64,000 nt of DNA from Perca fluviatilis (Eukaryota; Chordata; Actinopteri; Perciformes; Percidae): assembly GCF_010015445.1 (NCBI RefSeq), contig NC_053116.1, positions 30,503,785 to 30,567,784 of the forward strand, given 5' to 3'. Numbering within the stretch: position 1 is the first letter of the stretch; every line of letters begins with the position of its first letter. The translations under genes and the position numbers were made by a program. The notes under the pieces were generated by a model. That model did not search any database. It was not told the origin of the DNA and saw nothing but the letters and a program-made list of their open reading frames with translations. This document shows positions 36,989 through 47,712 of this stretch, piece by piece.

Positions 36989-37603
36989 CAACCCGGTCTC
37001 ACGGCAGTTGTGTAAATGTCCACGTTATTCTTAATCTATTGATACGTGTTCACGGAGACGTTTTTCTCGTTTTTTACGTGTAAATGTCACATTATTTTTT
37101 TACGTGTAAATGTCACATTATTTTCTCGGGGAAAGGACGCCGGGAGGCGGCCGAAAAGGACGCTCCATAAGCCGGGAGGCGCCCGCGAGACGGCCCGCGA
37201 GGCGGCCCGCTGGGGACGCGCCACAATAACGGGATGGCGGAGGTTGGGTTTAGGAAAAAAATTACGGGGAAAGGGCGCCTTAAACGCGCCACAGTAACAC
37301 GTGGGACAAAACGCCACACGCAGGGACGCCATCCCCGGGAAACAAAGCGCCGCAAACGGGACGCGATCCCCTCTCGCCCGGATGAAAGTCCTGTGTTGTT
37401 TGACCCATCCACCACCCCGACCAACCTCATTTTCGGCTTTTTATATTACTCCCTACAATTTCGTGCTGTGGCCACGAAATATGCTTCCTATTGAAATACA
37501 TTACTTCATATTTTCGTGTTGTCCACCACGTAAAAAACGACAAACACGTATCAATAGATTCAAATAACGTCACATTTACACGAACTTCCATGAGACCGGG
37601 CTG
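36989..37603. mobile_element. CpG-rich non-autonomous hAT-like element with target duplication
   Basis: Inverted termini of about 60 bp begin CAACCCGGTCTCACGGCAGT on the left and CAGCCCGGTCTCATGGAAGT on the complement of the right end. Flanking AACTACG (36982-36988 and 37604-37610) is a 7-bp duplication. The middle (37130-37380) is strikingly GC- and CpG-rich against an AT-rich background. Open frames inside are by-products of this composition. Confidence 0.9.
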
Positions 37604-37954
37604 AACTACGGTTGAGAAGGATAGCTTTGTGAAGTAAAAAAAAAAAAAGTGATTCTAATTTAAAAACACAACCTAATTTAACTGAGTTTGATGACATATG
37701 ACAAAATAACACACAATTCAGTAAAAATGGTTTAATCTCTGTGGTAAAGTATGCCACAGTGTCGCGCTTGAACCCAACACTTGGGGGCACAAAAGTCAGA
37801 CATCTAACGAGCCTGAGGTGTTGACAGTTGTGGGTGGCAATAACATTGTAGCCTACACTAAGCAAAAGTGCAACTATGCACAAAAATGTTGATGTCAAAT
37901 GTGCCATATACAAGATTATGTTCAGTAACAGTGAAGTCCAGTCTATAAGTTAGC

Positions 37955-38680
37955 CTATCTCTGGCCGGCCTGGTAGCCTGGGAACCGGCTGAAAGTAGTG
38001 GTAGCTGTCGTTGTGGCAGTGGGGTTGACGGGTTGTTTCACACTTTCACAGCGCATGTTCCCAGTGCTGAACATACACTGCAATGGCCACAACACAACTA
38101 CAACAAGCAGCAGCATGAGCACGATGAAAAGCACCATCCTCTTCCAGTCTGCCAGCCGGCCCATCAGGCTAAAAGTCCGGGGCTGCGTCTGGATCGGAGC
38201 ATCCATTGTCTTGCTGGCCCCAATGTCAATGCAGACGCAGAAGGCCGTGGGACTATCACGGGCCCCTGCACCGGTGTCGTGCTTGAGGCTTTTGTAGCAC
38301 AGCTTCTCCCCCTCCAGCCACACTGGCTGCTCCTGCTGCTGGTGGCTGGGCAACTTGCAGAGGACCTCGCGGCTGGTTGTCAGGGCCGGGGGTCCCTCCT
38401 CAGGCAGCGTGGTGGGGTGACGGCAGAAGGGGCAAGAGAGGCGAGTGCTGGCGCTGTCACTGTCATGGTCAGCCACCGAGACTGCCATGAGGCGGGAGAG
38501 GCACTCCAGGCAGAAGGTGTGGGTGCACTCCAGCAGCTTGGGGGTTTTGAAGACATTGTCGTAGGTGTTGTAGCAGATGGAGCACTCAGGCTGGCCCACG
38601 GCTGACACCTTCTTTTTTAGCTCTCCAGCAGTGTCCTGGGGGGCGACCTGCATGTGCCAAAACTGCGGAGACTGTTCCAT
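37955..38680 (-). CDS. rnf223: RING-finger transmembrane E3 ubiquitin ligase, RNF223-like
   Basis: This is a single-exon, 241-residue protein. A C3HC4 RING spans residues 33-86 (C33, C36, C52, H54, C57, C60, C83, C86; ECSICYNTYDNVFKTPK and CTHTFCLECLSRL). A hydrophobic segment near residues 182-204 (VLFIVLMLLLVVVVLWPLQC) is a single membrane anchor close to the C-terminus. EPVWLEGEKLC-like and FCVCIDIGASK motifs and the DWKRM lead-in to the anchor fit RNF223 within the RNF183/186/223/224/225 group of membrane E3 ligases. The N-terminal WHMQVAP also resembles RNF223. The E2-binding RING faces the cytosol in related proteins; substrates are not inferable. On the coding strand, a 'cttttaag' acceptor about 100 bp upstream of the ATG suggests a 5'UTR intron. 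Confidence 0.9.
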   Translation of the reverse strand: MEQSPQFWHMQVAPQDTAGELKKKVSAVGQPECSICYNTYDNVFKTPKLLECTHTFCLECLSRLMAVSVADHDSDSASTRLSCPFCRHPTTLPEEGPPALTTSREVLCKLPSHQQQEQPVWLEGEKLCYKSLKHDTGAGARDSPTAFCVCIDIGASKTMDAPIQTQPRTFSLMGRLADWKRMVLFIVLMLLLVVVVLWPLQCMFSTGNMRCESVKQPVNPTATTTATTTFSRFPGYQAGQR

Positions 38681-39803
38681 CTTCGGAAATATAAGCCTAC
38701 CCTCTCCTTTGTTGAATCTCCTTTAGACTTGTCTGCCCTTTCCTTTCCTCTTCTTGGTCTGTCCTTAACTTCTGAATTATCTTAAAAGAGAACAGATGAC
38801 AAGTACAAATTAGTTTTCATATTATAGATGGTATCTTACTGCATGCAGGCCTATCGAGAAAATCGTGCAAGTGAACTTTGCACTATTTTTACCCTCAGGT
38901 AGATCACATAATTTTGCAAAGCTGACAGGATTTTGGTTTGTCAGTGAGTAATTCAGTCACGGGTGTGATGCAAAATGAGTTCAGTGATATTGTGGATTTA
39001 CTAAAGCAACAGCAACAACCATAAACAGTGACATGCCAAGACAGGAATGGAAAGGACAATGTCCAGCCCGTATCATATTTAGTGTTGGCAACACTGATGT
39101 CCTGCATATGCCCAGTGTTATTGTTTATATTTCACTCAAGTTATTTATAAAACACAAGAAAAGATTTTCGATTTATGATTAAATTTTAATCAGGACGCAG
39201 ACCCTGAACAAGAAAAGCCTAGACAAGTCATATTCGAGACCCTTTCCACCATAAATTATAAAAATTATAAACTTCTACTTCTAGCAAGTATAAGAGCCCC
39301 TGTTGGTACAGTTTAGTGTTGTAATGTTTTACCAGTGAATGACATATCGCATCATTTGCTGAGCATCATGTCAAGAATGCCAAATGGGTCAGCTGAGCCT
39401 AGCAAAAATGAGCAGGTCATTGTAAACATGAGGACACTGGGTGCTTTTTACTTGCTCATAACCTGACATGAGTCAGAAAGCAAACTTTATGGTCCTCACA
39501 GTCTCAGGGAACACGATGAGGAAGGATACATTCTCTACAATGTATAGCTTGGGGCAGATAAGCCCCAAAGAGAGCAGCTTTAACTTTTTGAATACTTCTA
39601 TCCAAATGTAAGTGCTGAAAACTCAAAATCAATGTTATCTAACCAACGATTAAGCAAGCAAAAGTTTTTAAATTTACACTAAAAGAGTGTAGCCCACGTG
39701 CTATCTTGCTCGCTATTTTAAACTATTGACGTTGCTCAGGAGCGTGTCTATGTTCCCTTAGCCCTAGTCTTGCATTGCCAGACCTACCTCCACAGCGCTG
39801 CGG
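38681..39803. other. Upstream flank of the RING gene
   Basis: The first 100 bp on the minus strand look like 5'UTR, with a probable intron acceptor near 38785. No promoter element can be assigned. At 39765-39800 a fragment of the 'cacagcgctg' repeat family precedes a telomere-like run. Confidence 0.4.
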
Positions 39804-39829
39804 CCCTAACCCTAACCCTAACCCTAACC
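39804..39829. repeat. Interstitial telomere-like (CCCTAA)n run
   Basis: Four tandem CCCTAA units followed by CCCCTAA lie directly after a fragment of a dispersed repeat (cctccacagcgctgcgg). It is short, so it may belong to the mobile element rather than mark a chromosome fusion. Confidence 0.85.
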
Positions 39830-39974
39830 CCTAAACCAAGATGATCAGTATTACTCCATCAATGAATACAAGGTCACATATCCAAAACATAAAATACGAC
39901 AGGGGGTGGGTATGTGGGCTGAGGGAACATAGGGACCTCCCCTCCCCCCCATCGATTGACATATTCATAATGTA

Positions 39975-40330
39975 TCAAGATGTAACAAAATGCACAAATC
40001 AAATGTACAATATATGAAGTTTGAGTCCGTAGTACTAAGTACAAAATTGACTATTGTTCTTTTAGTCAACTGGATATTTGCAAAGGTCACATCACCATTA
40101 TAAATGACACTATTTGTCTGTGGTTTGGATTTTACACCGTCCCTGAATGTTGAGCACAAAAATCTACCCACTCATGTTGTCGGTTATCTGATACAAATGT
40201 CAAAATATGACATCAAAAGACCCCAAAATCTCATCTAATATTAAACTACACGTGTTGGTTTAAGTGCAGAAATGTGGCTCCTGTTAAAGTTTATGTGACA
40301 CTGAACACAATTTGAGGGAAAGTTTGTGTA
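39975..40330. repeat. Diverged direct repeat right of the RING gene
   Basis: This is the counterpart of 36620-36945. It begins with 'gtatcaagatgtaacaaaat' style sequence and runs to 'cacaatttgagggaaagttt'. Confidence 0.75.
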
Positions 40331-42467
40331 TTCAGGATGATGGATAGTCAGAGCACAGGTGTTCTCCTCTCTGTGCCCTCTGGGCTGGTCCTGCCCCAGT
40401 ACCCCCATCTACAGTACACAAAGTCCCTGCTTGTTCTCCGTCTAATCGCTCCATCTACCCTTGAAATTCCTGCTTCGCCAACTCTCTCTCTTTGTCTCTA
40501 CTGAATTCAAACATGCTTTAGTAGGATGACGACAGACTTTTCTGTATAATTACACCTGTCTTATCAGTTTAAAGCCTCCCCTTATCACGGATCAAGACTA
40601 AGTTTCCCTATTGCTCAAACGGAAATTCTGTTATTGGGTGTGGTTTGCTGGAGCCTCCTGTAAGTGTTTCCAGATAAAACTTTTACTCACAATGATGGAA
40701 TATTTTTTATGAGCCCCACCTCACCAACCACTGAGATAAAAATACCTGCATCCAGTAGAGCGCAACTAACTGAAAAACTCAAGGAAGTCCTTCGAGTTTT
40801 TTAAATATTAACACAGTTGCTTCTCATTGTCAAATGAGGCTGCTTCAAGAAATGACGCAACTAACGGAAGCAAAATCCCCAAAATATCTGGAATAGTAAC
40901 CATGAAATGAAGCATGCTGTGACAATTTGTGTCAATTGCCTCCTCTAACAAGTGCAATTTAAATGTACTACTTTTTTCACTTTAGTTGAGCACTGGATGG
41001 TTATTTTGTTCAAATAAAATATTCAAACAGACAAGAATGATCCACAGTTGGGCACAGCTAACGTTGCCTTTGGCTCTCTTTAGCTATGTCGTATATATTA
41101 TTATAGTATTGACTGAGTTCATTCCAACCCATAAAGGTATCAGGTTAATCAGTAGTTACATGTTTCACATTATTCATGTGAGATCATAGAGATCAAGCTC
41201 AAGGTGAAAAGGAGAGACAGTTTCTCAAAGCCCCAGGCAAAGTTACCTGTAGAACGAGCACTAAGCAAATGGCAACCAACTGAGCATTAAACAACACAGT
41301 CTCACATAAAAAGTCAAAAAGCCAATAAGGTGAAAGCGTTTTTAGCGGTGACCTCCAGCTGTGCTTTGTTGTACTCTTAATGTATCCTCAAATGTCCCTT
41401 AGTTTTCAGAATATAGAAGGAATGGATAGTCTAGATGTGAGACTTCTAGTTGTAGTTAAGAGATATGTGTCCGGTAAACAGATGTAATTTTTTTAAAGAC
41501 TCTTGTAAGACTTTGACTTTAACCCTAACCCTATGTTTCGAAAGAAGAAATAACTAGTTCTTTCTTTTACAATAAAAAGTTAAATTCATGAGCAATTAAA
41601 TGCACCCCTGCTTAAATAAATACACTCACACAGAGGGTTTGTTGCTGCTGCCTTATTTGGTCTGGTATGACCAGTAGCTTATGGTGGCTAATGTTTGCAA
41701 ACTTTAGCTTGATTCAGTGTGATGTTACCGTATGTTTTAGCATGTACCATTATCCAGGAATTATCATATCTATGTTTTCTCGCTTTAAGGTGGAGAAGGT
41801 CTAATTTCCTGTGTACTGCTGTTTTAAAGTGAGATGTAAAAAGCACATTGAAGCCTTGTTGTCATGTTTTTTTTTTTTTAACTGTCCAAAGTGCAGGTGG
41901 AGGAAATGTAATCCATAGGTCTTTTAGAGCCAAACTCAAGGGTTGTACACTGTACTGTACAACAGAGTCAAATATGAACTCTTTCACGTAAGTCCTTTGC
42001 TGAATCCAAAATACCAACTTCAAACGTGGTAGAGGTCCCTTTATTGTGCTTTGTGCTTTAATTTATGGTCCCTCATCGCCATCAGTGGCACGTTTTTCTC
42101 ACCTGTCCTACTGACCTATTTGTATTCAAATCAATGCTTGTTGGTCACGAGACCTAATTCAAACTGATGCGTGCTTTTCAAGCTTCATGTAAAATGTAGT
42201 TTTCTTTTTTCAGCCCCCATTATGTCAGGCCCAGCTGTGTGTATCTTTAGCTCAACTGTCATCCACAAAGCTGCCCTACCTGTTCTCAGTTTGAAAGGTA
42301 AATGTAACTTGATCTCTCTGCTGTTTGAAATGGGGGTAGGGGGGAGACTGCTGCGGACAGTTTAACTGAAGGTGAGGCTAACTGAGGCAAAACAGACAGA
42401 TAAGCACATGTAAACAGACAATGCAAACGGCACACAGACACTTGGGAATCCTAACTGAATATACAGA

Positions 42468-42600
42468 TTCAATTCAATTTCAATTTAATTTATTATAGTA
42501 TCAAATCATAACAATAGTTATCTCAGGACACTTTACAGATAGAGTAGGTCTAGACCACAATCTATAATATACAAAGACCCAACAATTTCACGATTGGAGT
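42468..42600. repeat. Fish LINE/SINE 3'-tail fragment
   Basis: 'caatttcaatttaatttatt' followed by 'tatctcaggacactttacag' and 'tagaccac' is a sequence I recognise as a frequent teleost interspersed repeat. The element class is from memory and not proven here. Confidence 0.6.
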
Positions 42601-43320
42601 TTGTTATCCACCTCATGATGGATGTTATCCACCTGCATTGTCATTTATTTGCAACTAAATACAGTTAAGGACTTAAGGTAAAGTAAATACCTAATTTATT
42701 ACAGATGAATCCAACAGTGTGGAGTTAAGTTTCATTGGTATTAGGTTTTAGGAAAATCTCTTCACTCACAGTTCTTAAAAAGAGTAATGTATGGTCTTCC
42801 CTTTAAAAGAAACAGCTTAAATGAAAACGTTAGTTGCAGTGAAAAAGTTTTTAAAGTAGTGTACTACAGCAACACAAAGCCACAAACTGGTACAAAAAGC
42901 ACAAAGCCAGCCTTTAGAGCAAAGGTTCAGTTTACCTGTTAACTGAAGAAGATGTCAGATGATCCTCTCTATCTCTCTGGGCTCAGCTTACTCCCTTTCC
43001 ACTCCAAAATGCATTTTTCTGGAGTCAAAGTCAACTGACTTCTGGAATGCCGGCAGGGAGTTTGGTGTTTTAATTGTGCCTCTGTTCAGGCCAAGGTCCT
43101 TCTCTGTACCGGTCTGAATGAATACTCTGCTGGAGTCACAGGTGTGTGTGTGTGTGTGTAAGTGGGTGTGTGCTCAGAGGCTGTGTTTGTGATAGCTTCC
43201 TGTATCAGCTCTTGGTCCTCCTTCCTGTGTCCACTTTCCAGTATCAACTGCCCTGCTCTGTCAGCTCCCCTTTTAGCACCTTATGCAAATAGTGTTGAGA
43301 CAGTGCCTCGGCCTTGAGGT

Positions 43321-43393
43321 GGTGTCTGGAGGTGGGGAAGGAGGCGGAGGAGGAGGGGGAGGAGCGGGAGGAGGGGGAAGGAAGAAGCTTCAA
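43321..43393. repeat. Polypurine / G-rich tract
   Basis: More than 70 nt are almost entirely A and G with many GG and GGGGG runs (gaggcggaggaggaggggga). It is capable in principle of triplex or G-quadruplex structure. Confidence 0.8.
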
Positions 43394-43491
43394 GCAGAAT
43401 AATACACATTCTTACCCACTCACCACCCCCTGTCTCTTTCTATGTTGATATCTTTCTATCTTTCCTTTTTTCCTGCAACCTACCCTCACAA

Positions 43492-43498
<7 letters not shown>

Positions 43499-43576
<78 letters not shown>
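43499..43576. repeat. (CA)n microsatellite
   Basis: About 39 units at the left edge of an inverted repeat. Confidence 0.95.
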
Positions 43577-43580
<4 letters not shown>

Positions 43581-43848
43581 CAAAGTAGACATTTTAGGTC
43601 CTTTAAAATTCCCAGGCTTGATACACACACACAGTGTGTATTTTAGTTTTAAAATGATCTTTAAAGACGACAGTCCCTCTAAAATAAACAGACTGTTTTA
43701 AAGCTGTTTTAACTGTCTAAAACAAGAATGTGCATTTGCTGCTAGTAAAACAAAAACATATAAAACATATAAAGATAATTTTAAAACTAAAACCAATGTC
43801 TCTGTGTGTGTATCAAGCCTGGGAATGGACCTAAAATGTCTACTTTGT

Positions 43849-43852
<4 letters not shown>
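43575..43852. repeat. Inverted repeat (about 85-bp arms) between two CA microsatellites
   Basis: Left-arm segments 'gtcacaaagtagacatttta', 'ttcccaggcttgatacacac' and 'ttttagttttaaaatgatct' recur reverse-complemented at 43771-43852. The interior is about 100 bp. It resembles a small MITE. Each outer edge abuts a long CA run. Confidence 0.85.

Positions 43853-43908
<56 letters not shown>
43849..43908. repeat. (CA)n microsatellite
   Basis: About 30 units at the right edge of the same inverted repeat. Confidence 0.95.
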
Positions 43909-43912
<4 letters not shown>

Positions 43913-46750
43913 AATGCAAATACCCCTCACCTCCAGCCCAATATACAGGGTAATAAATCCTTCAACTGACAGCTACATTTACTTTCTTGTCATCAATATC
44001 TCATGTCTAAAACTCTACAGGCTGCATCTGTTTTCCCCCCAGAATGACAAAATGCAAGCAGAATGAGACAGCCGTTGTGGTGTATTACCACTGCAGTGGA
44101 CCTTAAACACAAAAGACACACAAACTACACAGCTTTTGCATCAGCCAGCGTGCACAGGCTGCACAATACATATAAAAGATTCATTTCCATTTAGTGAGTG
44201 ATAAGGTAACAGGTGGCGATACAGGGCTGTCTTCCCACAGGAGCACCACTCTCTGTGAGTAGCCTGTTGTTTCACTTGCTTACAGTGTTGCTGGTCAGCT
44301 TGACACATCAGCACCAGCCAGGCTGATCCACAGAGTGCGAATCTAGAGTAGCAACTTTGTATTATTATACGCCACCGCTTACCCAGGCAAAGTAATGACA
44401 AAAATTATGTCATGTTTGGTCTTACATGATGAGATCACTATTAAGCAGAAAAGAACATTTCCTTCTAATCTGCCTTTCAAAGACTTTTATAAACATTAAT
44501 TCATTATTCAGGAGATAAATGTTAAAAATAAAAAAAAAAAAAAAACATCCACCAGGAAGAGGCTCCTGCTCATTAAGCTAATCTTGAAGACTTTTTATTT
44601 GACTACTCATTTTATTTTATGTTACTGACTAATGGCTCTGGGCCATTAGCAATAGTGTGTCACTGCATACCAGCTGCCTAAGTGACTCAGTTCTTTAGTA
44701 ACCCCAACACAAATACTGCCGTATCATATCAGCAAAGTCATTTATTGGTCATTGAGTTGTGAGTGCTTTGAGGAAAGAGAAGGTATACGATCAAAAGCTG
44801 TTTTATTCCCCTTCCTGGGATGCATGAACTTGGCTTGATAATTAATATGTCAAAGATTTAGTGGCTGGATGGGGGAGAGTAATACACTACGGTAAGTTAT
44901 CTTGTGGGAAGGAGGGTTGGGTGAAGCTGCTGCTGAGGTTCAGGAGGGATACGCACGTGAGCAGGGACGATGTGTGTGCAGGCAGGCTCTAAAATGACAC
45001 ATTGTTGACTGTCTCGCCACTCTGCCGACAGTTATTAGATGATATCCTCCAAGGACAAAAACCTGTGTTCTTGCATTTTTTGAGGGTAAAACATACAATG
45101 TTACAGCAGCTGGTAGGAATGAGCATGAGGGTTTGTGTACACTGGCTTGATGGTGTTGGTCTTGTGTTTACTTTTATACGTAGAAGGGTTTGGCCAATAG
45201 GCTATTGTCTATCCCAGGTAGGATTTTTGTTTGATTGATCACATTTTCAAGAACTGATCAGGATCATTCTAGCGGTCTATGGGAAGACAATCAACTGAAA
45301 TTATCAGGACACATTTTGAATCCAAACAAGTGCACATGCCTTTAATTATATTGCTGACTATTACCTTTGCCAAGGAGGTTAACCAGAAAAATCTGTTCTG
45401 GGGAGGTGACAAGGAAACCATCCAGTAAGGTGCTTTTCCATCTTCCAACACCATGTGCTTATTTACACCTCAGCAACCACCAGCAGCATTATGTCAGTTT
45501 CTTTCCGATATGAAAGCCACTGGCAGGGAGTCTTTATGTGAATTTTAAAACTTCAAATGTAAGAATGGGTTCCGGTAGCAATGGACAAAGACATGTCTAT
45601 AAACTTCCTCTCTCTGTCCTTTCTTAAATATCAACAAGCAACAATAAGTCAACTGTCAACAAGAAGGTGTCATGTCTGAAAGAAGGTCGCTGCTGACCTT
45701 TAGTAAAAAGCCCACATCCAATATGTGCTAAAGGTGAGATGTGGAAAGTTGGAAGGGATGTTAGTAGAGCAAGCGGGACGAGGGTAGTTTTGGGGTAAAT
45801 GGGATATTTGTTTACTAAAATAAGAGCTTAGCGCTACAAATACTGTATATGCTGTAATTTAAGCACAAATATTGTTAATATATACAAATAATGTTTATAT
45901 TTGAGTCCCTCTATGTGAGATGTAGACTCCAATAAATCACAATGCTAATAAATTGTACTATAAACAAATTAGACTGTGTAAAAGATTTTGGATGAGTCAC
46001 CTATTTCTTAGACAACAGAAAACAAAGGGCATATTAAATTCTGACTGTTGAGGTTCAAAAGGACTTCAAAATAAAGCAGGTATGCACAGGAAATATTGAT
46101 TCACAAGTTTATGAGGGTCTACTTTACAGTTTACGGTAAACCAGTACTTATCTTTATGGCCCATAACCGCAAAACAGTCACGTTCCTCTTCATATAATCT
46201 TTGGCACATGACCGTAGCGCTCTTTGTGTTTTCTTGCCAAGTCATTTATCGAGAGAGTATCATTCATTTTCATTAACAAATTAGTTTACCAATCTATGTA
46301 AGTTGTGCATAGCTTCCTCAGAAAAGAAGATGAGTTAAAGCAGGTTACAAAGCTCATACTACTTAGGTTTCCGAAAGGTTATCACAGTATTTCCAAAACA
46401 AAGATGCCACTTTGGAAATCAACTCATGCAATATATCTGTTTGGTTTGAGATTATCATTTTCCAGCACACTGACCTTCACTGCCAACATACAGCTTTTAT
46501 GGTTATATTTACACTGAGTCTATTTCATGCATAATTGCATACAAGCAAAGTGACTCTTGGAAAATGATGACACGTTGTAAAAAACACCTGTTGTCAAACA
46601 CACACTTACCTCTCACCTCCACCATGAACATAAAGGATTAGATTATTATTGTTATTATTATTATTGTTATTATTATTGGATCATGGATTGGAAGCAGCTC
46701 ATTATTTTTCCAATACATGTTATATTCAATCTAAAGTGTTTTCTTGTCTT

Positions 46751-46751
<1 letters not shown>

Positions 46752-46810
<59 letters not shown>
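46752..46810. repeat. (TG)n microsatellite
   Basis: About 29 units in the part of duplication unit A that unit B lacks. Confidence 0.95.
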
Positions 46811-46812
<2 letters not shown>

Positions 46813-47353
46813 TAACATGGATGTGATGAAAAAAATTGTTTTTGTTAAGTCAGACTGCAATAGCTTCATAATCTATAGCTTTGATTAATGTTTAGAATGG
46901 ATTTCTGCGATGACAGAAGAAAAGATTGCAGAGAGCAGGTGATATGCACCACTAAAGCTCAGTATAAACTGATAGGATAAAGACATTACGGTGGCTCCTG
47001 CAATGTTACCTAATCTTAAGACCCTATCTTGTCAACATCTATCTGTAATACTTTTATTATTCTGATGTGCACATTGCTAAAAATGACACAGCAATCCTGA
47101 GGCAGTGTACTCCAACCATAGGACATAGTGTATTGCTTGGTGGCAGTACACCCATGCATAGTATCTGATGACTATGGCAACAGGGTACACAATGGCACAG
47201 TGCAAATACAATAGGAGAAATGTGTGGGTAGGTAATGCATAAATAGATACAAATGCACGAAAAGCAGTAAAACAACATGACATAAACTAAAGACTGAATG
47301 CAAAAATAGAAAACCTAACAAAAGTAAGAGGAAACAGGTTTTTACAATCTTCA

Positions 47354-47355
<2 letters not shown>

Positions 47356-47400
<45 letters not shown>

Positions 47401-47671
47401 TTAGACTTCTTACAATGAATATGTCTTTAAATGACAATTTTGTTATGTATTTAATTTATGTTTTGTGTTGTTATTGCATTTTACTTTGTATGTTCTGAGA
47501 CTGATATATAATGTGATAAAATATAATTTTTATATGTTTTTTTTTTTTTTTTTTTTTTTGTGTGTTAGGGGTGTAAGATAGGTGTTTTTTTTTTTTTTTT
47601 TTTTTTTTTGTTTTTTTTGTGGTGCTTTTTTTTTGGGGGGGGGGGGGCGCTGCCCCGGGGGGAAAAAAAAA

Positions 47672-47709
<38 letters not shown>

Positions 47710-47712
47710 CTT
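47356..47712. repeat. Homopolymer-rich, suspect sequence
   Basis: Long T runs alternate with G and A runs ('ttttgggggggggggggcgc', 'ccccggggggaaaaaaaa'). This composition is unlike anything nearby and lies in the unit-A-specific part of the duplication. A consensus or assembly error is plausible. Confidence 0.75.

Larger units (their letters stand above)
40331..43494. other. Intergenic stretch with LINE-tail fragment
   Basis: There is no gene. Bases 42468-42600 carry the common fish interspersed-repeat tail ('atctcaggacactttacaga', 'gagtaggtctagaccac'). A strong polypurine tract lies at 43321-43393. The rest is unremarkable. Confidence 0.6.

Noticed and set aside
37087..37567. Several overlapping frames of 80-105 codons in the GC-rich block
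   Set aside because: They lie inside a transposon with inverted termini and target duplications; low stop density follows from GC content on both strands.
38033..38605. 190-codon plus-strand frame over the RING gene
   Set aside because: It is a shadow of the minus-strand rnf223-like coding sequence, with no recognisable domain of its own.
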